Assembly (NCBI GenBank): GCA_019693395.1
Contig: JAAMXP010005503.1
Location: 1 to 10,263 of the forward strand
Reading direction: 5' to 3'
DNA: 10,263 nucleotides
Source: Ettlia oleoabundans
Lineage: Eukaryota; Chlorophyta; Chlorophyceae; Chlamydomonadales
The translations under genes and the position numbers were made by a program. Within the stretch, counting starts at the first letter, position 1. Every line of letters starts with the position of its first letter. The notes beneath the pieces were generated by a model, which did no database searches, had not been told where the DNA came from, and saw nothing but the letters and a program-made list of their open reading frames with translations. This document shows positions 8,814 to 10,263 of this stretch, piece by piece.

Positions 8814-10072
8814 ATGGCGGGCAGCGGCACAGCATCCGCGCCACTTGCGACACCTGCAATGCCCCCCAAGCTACTGACGGTGCGTGAGGCAGGCCTGCTT
8901 TGTAGTACGTCCAGCAGGATATGCAAGCTTACAATTTCAGTTTTGCGCAGCTACTTGGAGACTGGTTACTTCGCGTGGCTCTGTGGCTCTGCCTTGTTAA
9001 ACACTTCTGGAGTCTTTTCCCGCCTGCAGCTGGTCATTCCGCACATCAATGGCCGCTTGCTGCTGGGGAAGAAGCTTCGAGGGTTTGGCAAAGGTGGTTA
9101 ACAGTTGGTCTATTTGCGGGGACATCCTTCGTGCGCCTGGTCATGCTTGTATTCTACATGTACTCTCTCGCTTTGGAAGCAGCAACGTCCCCCATCGCTG
9201 TTGTTGGGCAGGATACTTCAACGGTTTTGGAGGCAAAGTGGAGAGTGGGGAAACAATAGAGGCATCTGCAAAAAGAGAGGTGGGCAGTTGCGCACTCGTG
9301 ACCTGCACGCTGTTACCAAGGCAATGTGCGGCTGCTGCGTTTTGTCGTCCAGTCGTGGTGCCGCTTGTCATTGAGTCCACCGGTGATGCTCCTGCTCCTT
9401 ATGGTTTGCCGTAGAAGGGGCTGCTGTGCTGCTTCATCCTGCTTCTACGCGTTCCCCTTCTCCTTGCACTCCTTCCCCCCATGCTGTGCCACATACCGCC
9501 TTTCCTGCTGCTGCTGGGTGCAGCTCCTGGAGGAGGCAGGCATTGCCGCCACCTCCATGCAACACTGCGGCCTGCTGCGCTTTGTGTTTGATGACAGGCC
9601 TGTGCCCTGGGAGGTCCACGGTGCGTAAATAAAAATGGGGAACGTGATCTGTGTCTGCATATCTTCGCGTTTGTCCAATAAACTGCTCGAATTTGGTTTG
9701 AACAATGTGCTCACCATGTCCCTGCAGCCTTCCTGGCTGGCCGGCAGCTTTGCTGAGTCCAGTAGCTGCTTACCTGGGTGCTGCTCTCTTGCACTTGGTT
9801 GGTTATTGGCCAGCCTGGCTATTCTACGTTACAACCTTCCATGTTTGGCCAATTCTTGCATCCTTGTGCGGCAAGTGCCTCTCCAGCAACGGCAAGCGGC
9901 CACCTTGCGCAACACCACACCCGCTCACCGGTATGCCGCTTCATGTTGCGCCCCTCTTCCCCTCTACCTGTCTCACCAGTGTTTCGTGTGTCGGCATTCG
10001 ATGGTGAGCCGACAGCCTCAGATGAGATGGCGCCGCAGTGGTTTGATCCGGGAGACATACCCTATGATAAAA
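8814..10072 (+). CDS. NUDT1: MTH1/NUDT1-like Nudix hydrolase (oxidised purine nucleoside triphosphate diphosphatase), 3' end outside window
   Basis: Five exons join in phase: 8814-8879, 9030-9093, 9212-9279, 9524-9620 and 9980-10072, giving 129 residues plus one base before a GTAAGG donor at 10073. The Nudix box (G-x5-E-x7-RE-U-x-EE-x-G-U) is complete at residues 51-73, from GKVESGE through KRELLEEAGI. Around it, GKKLRGFGKGYFNGFGG (35-51) and EPTASDEMAPQWF near residues 110-122 match the human MTH1 order RGFGAGRWNGFGG and ESDEMRPCWF. Asn47 corresponds to MTH1 Asn33, which reads the oxidised base. The MTH1 Trp117, Asp119 and Asp120 equivalents fall in the next exon and are not visible. Members hydrolyse 8-oxo-dGTP and related nucleotides to monophosphates, keeping them out of DNA. 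ATG 8814 is the only ATG in the open frame upstream of the homology; a targeting-like stretch without ATG precedes it. Confidence 0.9.
9621..9979 (+). other. NUDT1: Intron 4 of the Nudix hydrolase gene, 359 bp
   Basis: Donor GTGCGT at 9621, acceptor CACCAG ending at 9979, phase 1. It links WEVH to VFRVSAFDG, as in human MTH1 MDVHVF. No ORF with recognisable similarity lies in it. Confidence 0.85.
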
Positions 10073-10263
10073 GTAAGGAAGCGAGCGGTGCTGTTGTGAT
10101 GGTCAGCTGTAATCTCTTGCAATCAAGGCAGCTTGAGGAAGAACCTATTCGCACAAGGGCCACAAGGGCAGGTTGCTGTGTGTTTCTACGGACGTAACAA
10201 GCAGCAAACTCTGGCAACTGCCTGTCGCACTGCACTGCTGTTATCTGCCAGCCCCTCCCCCCC
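10073..10263 (+). other. NUDT1: Start of Nudix intron 5, running off the window
   Basis: The intron begins GTAAGG after a phase-1 A. The next exon should begin TG, completing Met in the KMW motif, but no acceptor followed by TGTGG occurs before 10263. The rest of the gene therefore lies to the right. Confidence 0.75.

Noticed and set aside
1..10263. Mobile elements, CRISPR arrays, tRNA or rRNA genes
   Set aside because: No transposase or reverse transcriptase motifs, long terminal or inverted repeats, spaced repeats, or recognisable tRNA or rRNA cores were seen on either strand.

Overview
The window looks like nuclear DNA of a green alga (Chlorophyta). All four genes are cut into many short exons separated by introns of roughly 120-360 bp. 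Donors are often GTGCG-type or GTGGG-type and acceptors are mostly CTGCAG or TGCAG. The base composition is moderately GC-rich, and TGTAA motifs, the usual green-algal polyadenylation signal, lie downstream of the converging genes. I cannot assign a species. I built the gene models by matching donor, acceptor and reading-frame phase at every junction; every junction restores a continuous conserved protein.

Layout from left to right. (1) Positions 29-1841, plus strand: the last six exons of a nucleolar DEAD-box RNA helicase of the DDX27/DRS1 family; the helicase core lies left of the window. (2) Positions 1842-2782: no gene; 3' untranslated regions of two genes that converge here. (3) Positions 6062-2783, minus strand: a complete ten-exon gene for mitochondrial isovaleryl-CoA dehydrogenase (444 residues). 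Two of its nine introns start with GC instead of GT. (4) Positions 6063-6500: spacer. (5) Positions 8488-6501, minus strand: a seven-exon gene for a 338-residue divergent homologue of indole-3-glycerol-phosphate synthase, with several catalytic positions changed. (6) Positions 8489-8813: a 325-bp divergent spacer that probably holds two promoters. (7) Positions 8814-10072, plus strand: the first five exons of an MTH1/NUDT1-like Nudix hydrolase; the gene runs off the right edge.

The four genes serve unrelated household roles: ribosome assembly, leucine breakdown, a tryptophan-pathway-like barrel protein, and nucleotide-pool sanitation. This is ordinary eukaryotic gene neighbourhood, not an operon or defence island. 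I found no mobile element, CRISPR array, tRNA or rRNA. The points most worth a second look are the altered active site of the synthase-like protein, the two GC-AG introns, and a transit-peptide-like stretch without ATG upstream of the Nudix start.
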